A program made the translations under genes and the position numbers. This document shows positions 8,665-18,300 of a DNA stretch of 64,000 nt, in pieces. How positions within the stretch are numbered: position 1 is the stretch's first letter; every line of letters starts with the position of its first letter. A model generated the notes under the pieces. It saw nothing but the letters and a program-made list of their open reading frames with translations. It was not told the DNA's origin and made no database searches. The stretch comes from Microvirga sp. 3-52 (lineage in GTDB: Bacteria; Pseudomonadota; Alphaproteobacteria; Rhizobiales; Beijerinckiaceae), in NCBI RefSeq assembly GCF_018383585.1, contig NZ_JAHAMK010000018.1, positions 1 to 64,000 of the forward strand, written 5' to 3'.

Positions 8665-8708
8665 AAGCCGCGGTTCTGATCGAAAGATCGGGCGCGGCTT
8701 TTTCTTTT
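8665..8708 (+). terminator. Rho-independent terminator, plus strand
   Basis: AAGCCGCG (8665-8672) pairs with CGCGGCTT (8693-8700), with an inner GATC-GAAA-GATC stem-loop, followed by TTTTCTTTT. A smaller hairpin CCGTGC/GCACGG lies just before it (8637-8660). On the minus strand no T-run follows, so it does not serve cobC. Confidence 0.7.
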
Positions 8709-8726
8709 GCTCGGATTCAACTGAGT

Positions 8727-9737
8727 TCACCGGGAAAAGCGTGCACAAGCGCGCTCGAGGCGCCCCCAATTCTCTTCCGAACCCGGCAGACCAAACCGGA
8801 GGAGACGCGGATCGTATTGGAAGCGGCGGACCCAGATGCCGTGACGCCCCAGATGAGAGAATAGCGCCGAAGCGCAGTCACCGTCCATGAGACGGTAGAG
8901 GATCGTGCCTCTCAGCGCCCCGTCCGAATGAGGCGCAAGCAGCGCATCCAGGCGACGGGCGTCCTCGGTCCGCGCCTCCTGCGCCGCCTGTCTCCATGCG
9001 CGATCGCGCAGCGCCCGGCGTCCGACTTCCATGGCCGGTCCCGAGACGGACCAGGGTCCGAGCGCTCTTCTCAGTTTATCGGCAAAGCCGTTGGCCGCTA
9101 CGGCAAAGCCGAGCCTCACGCCGGCGAGCCCATAGGTCTTGCCGAAGGAGCGCAGGACAATGGCGTTCGCCGGAAGAGCCGGGACAAGCGTCCCGCCGCC
9201 GTCGAAATCGGCGAAGGCTTCATCGACCACGAGCCAGCCGCCGCGCCGCCGCAGACGTGCTGCATGATCGAGTAATGCGTCCCGCTGGAGCGTGCGTCCG
9301 TCAGGGTTGTTGGGGTTCACCATGACGACGATCTCCGCGCCCTCTGCCCCGCCTGTCGAGCCGACCTCAACGACCTCGTGCCCCGCTCCGCGCCAGGCAC
9401 GCGCATGCTCGGCATAGGTCGGACCCAGGATCGCGACGCGCGACTGGGCCCACAAGGCCGGCAGCAGGCTGATGAGAATCTGGGTTCCCGGCGCGGCGAC
9501 CACCATGGCGGCATCCGACGCGCCATATGCCTCGGCCGCAGCTATCTCAAGATCCTTGTGGTCGGCGGGCGACGGCAGTCGCTCGAACAGGGAGGCTGGC
9601 AAGGGAGGCATGGGATAGGCTATGGGGTTGATCCCGGTCGACAGGTCGATCCACGGTTCGGGCGCGTCCGGAAAGAGCCGGCGGGCCTCATCCAGATCGC
9701 CTCCGTGCCAGATCCGCGCCTCACTCATCCGATTCAC
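8727..9737 (-). CDS. cobC: L-threonine-O-3-phosphate decarboxylase
   Basis: PLP enzyme that makes (R)-1-aminopropan-2-ol O-phosphate, the nucleotide-loop linker of cobalamin. 336 aa of aminotransferase fold type I: substrate motif DLSTGINPIAYP near the N-terminus, NPNNPDGR, VDEAFADF, and the PLP lysine in SFGKTYGLAGVRLGF. The GTG at 9737 has GGAGAGG seven bases upstream; an in-frame ATG at 9728 is an alternative. It is divergent from cobD, whose start is only two bases away, so its promoter must lie inside cobD. Confidence 0.92.
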   Translation of the reverse strand: MNRMSEARIWHGGDLDEARRLFPDAPEPWIDLSTGINPIAYPMPPLPASLFERLPSPADHKDLEIAAAEAYGASDAAMVVAAPGTQILISLLPALWAQSRVAILGPTYAEHARAWRGAGHEVVEVGSTGGAEGAEIVVMVNPNNPDGRTLQRDALLDHAARLRRRGGWLVVDEAFADFDGGGTLVPALPANAIVLRSFGKTYGLAGVRLGFAVAANGFADKLRRALGPWSVSGPAMEVGRRALRDRAWRQAAQEARTEDARRLDALLAPHSDGALRGTILYRLMDGDCASALFSHLGRHGIWVRRFQYDPRLLRFGLPGSEENWGRLERACARFSR

Positions 9738-9739
9738 CC

Positions 9740-10726
9740 ATGGTCCTCTCCGATAGCCTATTCACCTTAAGCCTCGCCCTCGCGGCCGAGGCGGCGTTCG
9801 GCTATCCCCACCGCCTTTACACGTGGATCGGGCATCCCGTCACCTGGATCGGACGGCTGATCAAAGGGCTCGACCGGAGCTTGAACCGTGAGAACCGATC
9901 CTTCAGCAGGCGCCGCGCCGCCGGCATTCTGGCTTTGCTGATCCTCCTGGCCGTGACGGGAACGGCAGCGTGGACGCTGCAGACGGCCTTCCGGTCGCTC
10001 GGTCTCACAGGCACCGTGATCCTTGCTTTCCTCGCCGGCACTCTCATGGCCCAGCGCAGCCTCTATGAGCATGTGGCAGCCGTGTCGAAAGGGTTACATG
10101 AGGGCGGACTCGACGGTGGACGTTCTGCCGTTTCGATGATCGTCGGGCGCAACCCGCAAAGCCTGGACGAGGCCGGTGTCTCCCGCGCCGCCATCGAAAG
10201 TCTGGCGGAGAACTTTTCCGACGGGATCGTGGCGCCTGCCTTCTGGCTCGGGCTCGGTGGCCTCACTGGAGCGGCTCTTTACAAGGCCACGAACACCGCC
10301 GACAGCATGATCGGCCATCGCACCCCCCGGCACGAGGCCTTCGGCTGGGCCGCCGCACGGTTCGACGATCTCGTGAACCTGCCCGCCTCGCGTCTGTCGG
10401 CCCTTCTCATTCTCGCAGCGGCCGCCCTGAACCCGGGAGCCTCGCCTCGCGGTGCATGGCAAGCCGTCCGGCGCGACGCCTCCCATCACCGCTCGCCCAA
10501 TGCCGGTTGGCCTGAGGCCGCAATGGCCGGCGCGCTGGGTCTGCGATTGGCCGGACCGCGGATCTATGACGATGTGCGCGTCGAGGACCGCTGGATGGGC
10601 GACGGGCGCGCCGACGCGACGGCGGATGACATCGCACGCGCCCTCACCCTTTACCGAACAGCCTGTGCGCTGCTCTTTGCACTCGCGGCTGGATTGACGC
10701 TGCTGACCTGGATTATCGCGCGCTGA
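9740..10726 (+). CDS. cobD: Adenosylcobinamide-phosphate synthase (CobD/CbiB)
   Basis: Integral membrane enzyme that attaches the aminopropanol phosphate linker to adenosylcobyric acid. 328 aa, several hydrophobic helices, and family motifs [40 protein letters not shown] and [12 protein letters not shown]. Named cobD in the Pseudomonas denitrificans scheme and cbiB in the Salmonella scheme. It acts after CobC and CobQ, both adjacent. Its 3' end overlaps that of cobQ by 14 bp in convergent orientation. There is no clear ribosome-binding site. Confidence 0.94.
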   Translation: MVLSDSLFTLSLALAAEAAFGYPHRLYTWIGHPVTWIGRLIKGLDRSLNRENRSFSRRRAAGILALLILLAVTGTAAWTLQTAFRSLGLTGTVILAFLAGTLMAQRSLYEHVAAVSKGLHEGGLDGGRSAVSMIVGRNPQSLDEAGVSRAAIESLAENFSDGIVAPAFWLGLGGLTGAALYKATNTADSMIGHRTPRHEAFGWAAARFDDLVNLPASRLSALLILAAAALNPGASPRGAWQAVRRDASHHRSPNAGWPEAAMAGALGLRLAGPRIYDDVRVEDRWMGDGRADATADDIARALTLYRTACALLFALAAGLTLLTWIIAR

Positions 10727-12170
10727 TGGCGAGGAGCCGTTCGCAATCGAGATGCACTTCCAGATGATCGGCAAAGCGGTCGAGGATATCGTCGACGAGC
10801 GCCTCGTAGGCGAGATCGCTCGTCTCGGCCCCGAGCAGGTCGAGCCACCGAGCCCTTTGGCGGTCGTCCGAGAACAGACCGTGGAGATAGGTGCCGAAGA
10901 CTCGTGCATCTGCCGAAACGGCACCGTCGGGCTGCCCGTTCGCCAGTTGCGCGAAGGGACGCGAACAGGCGTCCGGTCCCGCCGTCTCGCCGATATGCAT
11001 CTCGTAGCCTGAGAGCGGCGTGTCATCCGCGAACGTGGTTCCGGTGACCGCCTCCAGCCGTTTCCTGGCCGTGAGCGTCGTCGTGACATCGAGCAGCCCC
11101 AGTCCCTCGATGGAGCGGCCCGCCTCGCCCTCGATGCCGAACGGATCGTCGATGCGCTGCCCGAGCATCTGGTAGCCGCCGCAGAGACCGAGAACCCGCC
11201 CTCCCCGGCGCACATGCGCCTTGAGATCGATGTCCCAGCCCTGTGCCCGAATGAACTTGAGATCGTCGATGGCGGTCTTGGACCCGGGAAGCAGGACGAG
11301 CGCGGCCTCCACCGGCAGCGGCCGGCCGGGCTCCACCAGCACAACCTCCACGCCGGGCTCCTCGCGCAGGGGGTCGAGATCATCGAAATTGGAGATCCAG
11401 GGCGTCACCGGGACGGCAACGACAACCGCGCCCTTGTGCCCCTCCCGTCTGAGCCCCAAACCGTCCTCGGCTGGAAGGCGCGCGGCGTCCGTGAAATGCG
11501 GCACGAGGCCGAGAGCCGGCCAGCCGGTGCGCTCCGACACAAAACGCATGCCGCTGTCAAACAGGGTCGGATCGCCCCGAAAGCGATTGACGATGAAGCC
11601 ACGGATCATTGCGGCATCCGCCTCATCGAGCACCTCCTTCGTGCCGACGAGGCTCGCGATCACGCCGCCCCGGTCGATATCGCCGACGAGTACCACGGGC
11701 ACACCGGCCGCGCGGGCAAAGCCCATATTGGCGATGTCGCCGGCCCGGAGGTTGACCTCGGATGCCGAGCCCGCACCCTCGACGAGCACGAGATCGGCCT
11801 CTTCCGAGAGCCGGCCGAAGCTGTCGAGCACCGCCTCCATGAGGCGCGGCTTCCAGGATTGGTATTCGCGCGCCTTGGCGGTGCCGGCCACGCGGCCCTG
11901 CACCACCACCTGCGAGCCGATCTCGCTCTGGGGCTTGAGCAGCACGGGGTTCATGTGGACGCTCGGCGCCACGCCCGCCGCCCGCGCCTGGAGCGCCTGG
12001 GCGCGGCCGATTTCGCCGCCATCGGCCGTGACGGCGGCATTGTTCGACATGTTCTGCGGCTTGAAGGGCCGGACCGTCAGCCCCTTTCGTGCGAAGACCC
12101 GGCACAGGCCAGCCACAAGGAGCGACTTGCCCACGTTGGAGCCGGTGCCCTGCACCATGAGCGCGCGCAT
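10713..12170 (-). CDS. cobQ: Cobyric acid synthase
   Basis: Glutamine- and ATP-dependent amidation of adenosylcobyrinic acid a,c-diamide at four side chains. 485 aa from the ATG at 12170, which overlaps the cobO stop as TGATG. N-terminal P-loop GTGSNVGKS, central [12 protein letters not shown] and a C-terminal class I amidotransferase domain with nucleophile cysteine in [12 protein letters not shown]. The open frame continues upstream through cobO in another phase, but that extension is a shadow. Translationally coupled to cobO. Confidence 0.95.
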   Translation of the reverse strand: MRALMVQGTGSNVGKSLLVAGLCRVFARKGLTVRPFKPQNMSNNAAVTADGGEIGRAQALQARAAGVAPSVHMNPVLLKPQSEIGSQVVVQGRVAGTAKAREYQSWKPRLMEAVLDSFGRLSEEADLVLVEGAGSASEVNLRAGDIANMGFARAAGVPVVLVGDIDRGGVIASLVGTKEVLDEADAAMIRGFIVNRFRGDPTLFDSGMRFVSERTGWPALGLVPHFTDAARLPAEDGLGLRREGHKGAVVVAVPVTPWISNFDDLDPLREEPGVEVVLVEPGRPLPVEAALVLLPGSKTAIDDLKFIRAQGWDIDLKAHVRRGGRVLGLCGGYQMLGQRIDDPFGIEGEAGRSIEGLGLLDVTTTLTARKRLEAVTGTTFADDTPLSGYEMHIGETAGPDACSRPFAQLANGQPDGAVSADARVFGTYLHGLFSDDRQRARWLDLLGAETSDLAYEALVDDILDRFADHLEVHLDCERLLAISAR

Positions 12171-12775
12171 CAGAACTCGACGCCTTCCTGCGCCTTCACG
12201 CCGGCCGCGAAGTGATGCTTCACCAGCGTCATCTCGGTCACGAGATCGGCGGCCTCGATGAGTTCCGGCTTCGCGTTTCGGCCGGTGACGACCACGTGGA
12301 GATCGGGCCGGCGCTGCCGCAGGGTTTCCACGACCTGCGACAGGTCCAGGTAGTCGTAGCGAAGCGCGATGTTGAGTTCGTCGAGCACCAGGAGACGGAT
12401 GTCCTCGCGGGCCATCAGGCCCTTCGCCTTCTCCCATGCGCGTTCCGCCGCCGCCACGTCGCGGGAGCGATCCTGCGTCTCCCAGGTGAAGCCCTCGCCC
12501 ATGGTGTGCCACTCGACCTGATCGGAGAACCGGTCGAGGGCGAGGCGTTCGCCGGTTTCCCACGCGCCCTTGATGAACTGCACGACGCCCACATGAAATC
12601 CGCGCCCGAGCGCCCGCAGCATGAGGCCGAAAGCGGCCGTCGACTTGCCCTTGCCGGGACCCGTATGGACGATGAGGAGCCCCTTCTCGACCGTCTTCGA
12701 GGCGACCTCCCGGTCCTGGACTTCCTTGCGTTTGATCATCTTGGCGCGGTGGCGCGCCTCGTCGTCCTGGGTCAT
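12170..12775 (-). CDS. cobO: Cob(I)yrinic acid a,c-diamide adenosyltransferase
   Basis: CobA/CobO/BtuR-type corrinoid adenosyltransferase that adds the 5'-deoxyadenosyl group. 201 aa, P-loop [23 protein letters not shown], and the late [14 protein letters not shown] and VVVTGRNA motifs, all as in the family. First gene of the minus-strand pair cobO-cobQ. Its promoter must lie in 12776-12896, opposite the riboswitch leader. Confidence 0.95.
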   Translation of the reverse strand: MTQDDEARHRAKMIKRKEVQDREVASKTVEKGLLIVHTGPGKGKSTAAFGLMLRALGRGFHVGVVQFIKGAWETGERLALDRFSDQVEWHTMGEGFTWETQDRSRDVAAAERAWEKAKGLMAREDIRLLVLDELNIALRYDYLDLSQVVETLRQRRPDLHVVVTGRNAKPELIEAADLVTEMTLVKHHFAAGVKAQEGVEF

Positions 12776-12820
12776 CCCAACCTGCTTTCAGCATGAGTGG
12801 GCAGCACCATGAACAGGCTC

Positions 12821-12848
12821 AGGCCCGATTTCAAGGCCGGGCCTTTTC
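12821..12848 (+). terminator. Possible plus-strand hairpin terminator
   Basis: AGGCCCG (12821-12827) pairs with CGGGCCT (12838-12844), followed by TTTT. No plus-strand gene lies before it. It may stop antisense transcription coming from under cobQ/cobO before the riboswitch promoter. Confidence 0.35.
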
Positions 12849-12896
12849 AATACTCAGGCTTGAAAGATGCCCCTGGCCCCGGTAAGCAAGTAACGG

Positions 12897-13053
12897 ACGG
12901 TGCCCCGGCAACGGGGTGAAAAGGGAATGCGGTGAGACGCCGCGGCTGCCCCCGCAACTGTAAGCGGCGAGCCTTCGCTCCAAATGCCACTGGGTCATGA
13001 CGCCCGGGAAGGCGGCGGCGAAAAGCATCGACCCGCGAGCCAGGAGACCTGCC
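12897..13053 (+). promoter_or_regulatory. Cobalamin riboswitch
   Basis: All conserved blocks are present in order on the plus strand: GGTGCC at the 5' end, GGGTGAAAAGGGAA, the CCCCCGCAACTGTAAGCGG core, AAATGCCACTGG, CGGGAAGGCGGCG, and the B12 box GCCAGGAGACCTGCC at 13039-13053. It lies 137 bp before hupE. Binding of adenosylcobalamin should reduce expression of hupE, DUF1636, cobW and cobN, and probably the cob genes coupled to cobN. Confidence 0.96.
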
Positions 13054-13170
13054 GTCAGCCTTTGCTTCTATCGGGTCTGTCGGACGGGGTGTGCCGACGG
13101 TGACCGTAGTCGAATGACTCTTCGTCGTTCGGTTCCGTCCGTGGAAGCGCAACAGACTCAAGATCCAGAG

Positions 13171-13184
13171 TCTCCCGACGGAGA
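13171..13184 (+). promoter_or_regulatory. Hairpin covering the hupE ribosome-binding site
   Basis: TCTCC (13171-13175) can pair with GGAGA (13180-13184), which is the Shine-Dalgarno sequence of hupE five bases before its ATG. No T-run terminator is seen between riboswitch and gene, so this short stem is a candidate expression platform acting on translation. Inference from sequence only. Confidence 0.5.
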
Positions 13185-13189
13185 GAACG

Positions 13190-13831
13190 ATGACCGCACG
13201 CTTTCTGCCCAAGACCAGCCTCCTTGCCCTGGCGCTCGCCGCCACTCTCGCCGCGACGCCAGCCCTCGCCCACCATCCGATGGGCGGCATGACGCCTGCC
13301 ACCTTCATGCAAGGCTTGCTTTCGGGCCTCGGCCACCCAGTCATCGGCCTCGACCACCTCGCCGCGCTCATCGGCGTCGGCCTCGTCTCGTCCCGCTTCG
13401 CACGCGGCCTCGCCCTGCCGGCCTTCTGGCTCGTGGCCATGGCGGCCGGCGTCGGCCTGCACCTGGCGAGCGCCGACCTGCTCCATGCGGAACTGCTCGT
13501 AGCGCTGAGCGTCGTCATCATCGGCATCGCGGCGACCGTGCGCACCACCCTTCCCTATGCGGCGATCGCCGCTCTCTTCGCCATCGGCGGAGCGGTGCAC
13601 GGCTATGCCCTGGGCGAGTCCATCGTCGGCGCCGAATCCACCCCTCTCGTGGCTTATCTCATCGGCCTCGTCGTGGTTCAGACGGCGCTCACGATCGGCA
13701 TCGCCTTCGCGGCGCGCCGCTTCACGAAGGCTTCCCTCCAGGCGCCTTCGCCGCAGTTGCGCCTTGCCGGGCTCGCGGTCACGGTGATGGGAGCGGCAAC
13801 CCTGGCCCTGGCCTTTTCAGCATCCGCGTAA
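13190..13831 (+). CDS. hupE: HupE/UreJ-family protein, probable cobalt transporter
   Basis: Inner-membrane protein, 213 aa, with a signal-like first helix ending TPALAHHP, then about six helices. Family motifs HPMGG and GLDHLAALIGVGL with conserved His residues are present. HupE/UreJ proteins carry Ni or Co; the position right after a cobalamin riboswitch and before cobW and cobN points to cobalt. GGAGA precedes the ATG. First gene of the long plus-strand cob run. Confidence 0.85.
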   Translation: MTARFLPKTSLLALALAATLAATPALAHHPMGGMTPATFMQGLLSGLGHPVIGLDHLAALIGVGLVSSRFARGLALPAFWLVAMAAGVGLHLASADLLHAELLVALSVVIIGIAATVRTTLPYAAIAALFAIGGAVHGYALGESIVGAESTPLVAYLIGLVVVQTALTIGIAFAARRFTKASLQAPSPQLRLAGLAVTVMGAATLALAFSASA

Positions 13832-13849
13832 GCTCAGCGACCTGAAGCC

Positions 13850-14245
13850 ATGACCTCATCCCATGAGGAGATCTGCCTGCACGTCTGCGTCACCTGCCGT
13901 CAGGCGGGTGGCCCGGACGACAAGGCGCTCCGGCCCGGTGCCATTCTTCACCAGGCCCTCGCGGAGGCACTTGAACACCCCGACGCGCCGAGGGTGCGCG
14001 TGGAGGCCGTCGAGTGCCTGTCCGTGTGCAAGCGCCCGTGCACGATTGCAGTCTCCGGCCCCGGGCGCTGGACCTACATCTACGGCGACCTGAACGCCGA
14101 GACCTCGGTCGAGACAATTCTCGACGGATTGCGGCGCTACGCAGCGACCTCCGACGGCCTCGTGCCCTGGCGCGAGCGGCCCGAGGCCTTCCGCAAAGGC
14201 GTCGTCGCCCGCATTCCCCCATTCAAGACCAATAACGCGGCTTAA
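13850..14245 (+). CDS. DUF1636 metal-binding protein
   Basis: 131 aa with cysteines in CVTC near the N-terminus and CLSVCKRPC in the middle, the layout of thioredoxin-fold [2Fe-2S]-like or metal-binding proteins of DUF1636. Members of this family recur next to cobW and cobN, so a role in cobalt handling or delivery to the chelatase is likely, though no biochemical role is established to my knowledge. It starts 18 bp after hupE and ends 27 bp before cobW. Confidence 0.82.
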   Translation: MTSSHEEICLHVCVTCRQAGGPDDKALRPGAILHQALAEALEHPDAPRVRVEAVECLSVCKRPCTIAVSGPGRWTYIYGDLNAETSVETILDGLRRYAATSDGLVPWRERPEAFRKGVVARIPPFKTNNAA

Positions 14246-14272
14246 TCAAAGAGCCGCCGAAAGGCTCACTTC

Positions 14273-15310
14273 ATGAGCGATCTCGCAAAGATCCCCTGCA
14301 CCATCGTCACCGGATTCCTCGGCGCCGGCAAAACAACCCTGGTGCGCCACCTCCTGGAGAATGCAGGCGGACGCCGCCTCGCCGTTCTCGTCAACGAGTT
14401 CGGCGATCTCGGCTTCGACGGCTCCTTCATCGAAGGCTGCGGCATCGAGGGCTGCACCCAGGAAGACATCGTCGAGCTCCCTAACGGCTGTCTGTGCTGC
14501 ACGGTGGCCGACGATTTCGTTCCGGCCCTGAACACGCTGCTCAACCGGCCCAACCCGCCCGAGCACATCTTGATCGAGACCTCGGGCCTCGCCCTGCCGA
14601 AGCCGCTGGTGCGCGCCTTCAACTGGCCGGACATTCGCTCCCGCGTCACGGTGGATGGCGTGATCGCCGTGGTCGACGGACCCGCCGTCGCCTCCGGCGC
14701 TTTCGCGCAAGATCCGGAAGCGCTCGAAGCGCAGCGCGCAACCGATTCCTCCATCGACCATGAAAACCCGCTTGAGGAAGTGTTCGAGGACCAGCTCCTC
14801 TGCGCCGATCTCATCATCCTCAACAAGACCGACCAGATGGCGGCCGGCGACAGATCAAAGGTTCTCGCGGAGATCAACGAGCACCTGCCCCGCGCCGTGA
14901 AGGTCATCGAGACCACTCACGGCAAGGTTGATCCGACCGTTCTGCTCGGCCTCGGGGCTGCGGCGGAGGCCGATCTCGAATCCCGCCCCTCGCACCACGA
15001 GACTGCCGAAGATCATGATCACGACGATTTCGACAGCGTCGCGATTCGGGTCGCGCCCGTTGCCACGCCGGAGGCTCTTGTCGCCCGCGTCGAGCGTGCG
15101 GCGGAAGCGGCCGGCGTGCTGCGAATCAAGGGCTTCGCACCCGTCGACGGCAAGCCCATGCGCCTTGTGGTCCAGGGCGTCGGCCAGCGCGTCGCCCATC
15201 ATTTCGACCGGCCGTGGAAGGCCGGCGAGGCCCGCGACGGACGCATGGTGGTGATCGGTCTGAAAGGGTTCGACATCAAGGCCGTCGAGGCCGCTTTGCG
15301 CAACGGATGA
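14273..15310 (+). CDS. cobW: CobW, GTP-dependent metal chaperone
   Basis: COG0523-family GTPase, 345 aa, thought to deliver Co(II) for corrin insertion. Walker A GFLGAGKTTLVRHLL, the metal site NGCLCC, guanine motif LNKTD, a histidine/aspartate stretch HHETAEDHDHDD near residues 240-255, and the CobW C-terminal domain. It lies one base before cobN, which encodes the large subunit of the chelatase that would receive the metal. Confidence 0.95.
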   Translation: MSDLAKIPCTIVTGFLGAGKTTLVRHLLENAGGRRLAVLVNEFGDLGFDGSFIEGCGIEGCTQEDIVELPNGCLCCTVADDFVPALNTLLNRPNPPEHILIETSGLALPKPLVRAFNWPDIRSRVTVDGVIAVVDGPAVASGAFAQDPEALEAQRATDSSIDHENPLEEVFEDQLLCADLIILNKTDQMAAGDRSKVLAEINEHLPRAVKVIETTHGKVDPTVLLGLGAAAEADLESRPSHHETAEDHDHDDFDSVAIRVAPVATPEALVARVERAAEAAGVLRIKGFAPVDGKPMRLVVQGVGQRVAHHFDRPWKAGEARDGRMVVIGLKGFDIKAVEAALRNG

Positions 15311-15311
15311 C

Positions 15312-18300
15312 ATGCACCTCCTTCCGGTCACAGCGATTTCCCTCGACGAGGGCGGGGAGGCCACAGACCTCCAGCAACCGCCGGGGGATATCGTCGTCCT
15401 CTCCTTCGCGGACAGTGACCTCGGCGCGCTGGCGGCCGCCCATCGGCTCGCGGCAGGAGGAGCGTCCCTCCGCCTCGCCTCGCTTCGCCGCCTGCGCCAT
15501 CCTCTCTCCGTCGACCTTTACATCGAGAAGACCGCCGCAAAGGCACGCTTCGTCCTCGTGCGCTGCCTCGGCGGCCTAGAATACTGGCGCTATGGCATCG
15601 AGCACCTCACCCAGGCCTGCCGCGCCCATGGGGTGAAGCTAGCGGTTCTCCCCGGCGACGACCGGCCCGATCCGCGCCTGTCGGCCTATGCCACCGTGGC
15701 GCAGCCGCTCTGCGACGAACTGGAAGCCTATTTCCAGGGCGGGGGCGTAAACAATATGAGCCGACTGCTTGCGCGCATCGGCGTTGAGATCGGTGAAGTG
15801 GATCAGGCGATCCAGCCGCCGCGTGCAGTTCCGCGCGCTTTCGTGTGGGTACCTGGAAGACCACCCATAGACGGGTCTTCCAGCAACGGCCCTCATTCTG
15901 GGAGGCTGGTTCACCGAGGGCCAGCACCTTCCTCACGTCATCACCGGCCTTGTGCCGGTGGTCCCGATCCGAAAAGCGTTGCGCCACCAACAATCGGGAT
16001 GGCCAGGACAAGCCCGGCCATGACGGCGAGAGAAGCGCATGATGTGCTTGTCACGGAGGATAGGGTCCGCGGGGTTGAAGCCCGCATCGTTACAGAACCC
16101 GAGGCCGTCCTTGCCGGCCATTCCAACGAGCGCCCCCTCGCCTATCTCCTCGTCTATCGCTCCGCCGTTCTCTCAGGCGACACGCAGGCTGTCGAAGCCT
16201 TGGCGGCGGCTCTCGCCGAGCGAAGCATCGACTCGCTCGTGCTCGCGGTGTCGAGCCTGAAGGACCCGGAAGCGGTCGCCGTCGTTCGGCGCGCGATCTG
16301 GACGCGCCGCCCCGACATCATCGTCACGACCACGGCCTTCTCATCGCGCGACGATGAAAGCTTCGTGCTCGATGAAGCCGATTGCCCGATCCTGCAGGCA
16401 ATTCCAGTCGGGAGTTCACGGGAAGCCTGGGAGGCGTCTCCGCGGGGTCTGTCCGCCGCCGATCTCGCCATGCAGATCGCCCTGCCCGAATTCGACGGGC
16501 GCGTCGCCGCTGGCCCCATCTCGTTCAAGTCCGAGGAGCCTGCCGACAATGCGCTTGCCTTCTCGCGCCGGGTGCAGGCACCGGATGCCACCGGCATCGA
16601 TGCCGTTGCGGATATGGCCGCCGCATGGATAGGTCTTGCCCGCGCATCGCGTCACGAGCGGCGGCTCGCCCTGGTTCTCTCCGATTATCCGGCACGCGGC
16701 GGACGCGCTGGCTTTGCGGTCGGGCTCGATACTCCGGCCAGTGCCTGCGCCATCCTCGATGTTCTCAAGGAAGCCGGTTACGCGGCCGAACGGGATTTCA
16801 CGACCTCCGACCTGATGCCGCGTCTCACCGAAGGCCGGACTTCGATCAAGGTCTCGCTATCCAGATATCGCACGTGGCTCGACACGCTGCCGGCAGAATG
16901 GCGGAACATCATCGATGGGCGCTGGGGCCGACCCGAGAACGATCCGACGTTCGAAGCGGGAGCCTTCCGCTTCCACGCGATCCGCGCCGGAAATATTCTG
17001 GTCGCGCTTCAACCCGATCGCGGCCACGGCCTCGACCGCAAGGGCTCTTACCACGATCCGGAATGCCCACCGAGCCACGGCTATCTCGCCTTCTATTTCG
17101 GCCTGCGCGTTTTGGAGAACATCCATGCGCTCGTGCATCTCGGCACCCATGGCACCACCGAATGGCTGCCCGGCAAGGCGGTGGCGCTGTCCTCCACCTG
17201 CTGGCCCCGTCTCGCCATCGGCGCCGTTCCGGTGATCTATCCGTTCATCGTCGACGATCCGGGTGAAGCCGCGCCTGCCAAGCGCCGCATCGGTGCGGTG
17301 ACGATCGGCCATCTCACGCCGCAGACGGCGGAGGCCGGCCTGCACGGCGAGGCGGCGGCGTTGCGTGACCTGGTCGAGGAATTCTCGTCCGCCCAGGTGC
17401 TTCATCCCGGTCGGGCGGAACTTGTCGCAAGCGAGATCCTGGGGCGTGCCAGGGCAAGCGGGCTCGCATCGGCCTGCGGCGTCGATGACGGCATGCCCAT
17501 GGATGAGGCGTTGACGCGCCTGGACGCGCATCTCTGCGATCTCGGCGAGGTCACGATCCGCGACGGACTCCACGTCTTCGGCAGCGCTCCTGCCAGGCTG
17601 GAGGCCTGCGCCACCGGGGAGCGTGAGGGATTGCTGAGGGCGCTGGATGGCCGCTTCGTCCGGCCCGGGCCATCCGGGTCGCCGTCGCGCGGTCAGATCA
17701 ACGTGCTGCCCACCGGACGCAACCTGGCGACCCTCGATCCGCGCTCCATCCCCACCCGCGCCGCCACGGAACTCGGCTGGCGTGCGGCCGCGGAGGTGGT
17801 GCGTCGTCACCTGCAGGACGAAGGCGACTGGCCGCGTCGGATCGTGATGGACCTGTGGGCCTCCCCGACGCTGCGCTCCGGCGGCGAGGACATCGCCCAC
17901 GCCCTTGCGCTCATGGGCGTGCGCCCGACCTGGGACCATGTCTCCACCCGCGTGACCGGCTTTGAGATCGTCCCGCAGCCGCTCCTCGACCGACCGCGCG
18001 CAGACGTGACCCTTCGCGTCTCCGGCGCGTTCCGCGATACGTTCCCGGACCAGATCGCGCTGCTCGATCAGGCGGCCCGCACGGTCGCAGCGCTCAACGA
18101 GGACGACGAGTGGAACGAACTCGCCGCCGCGCGCCGGCGCGGAGAAGCGCTGTCGCGCGTGTTCGGCTCCGCGCCGGGCACCTTTGGTGCGGGCGTGTCG
18201 GCCCAGGCGCTCGATGGCGCGTGGGTGACGAAAAACGATCTCGGACGTACCTATCTCGACGGCACCTCCCATGCTTTCGGAGCCGCGGGCGAAGCCCGCG

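Noticed and set aside
10094-11383. Long minus frame across the cobD/cobQ ends
   Set aside because: Shadow frame of cobQ joined to antisense cobD; no family features.
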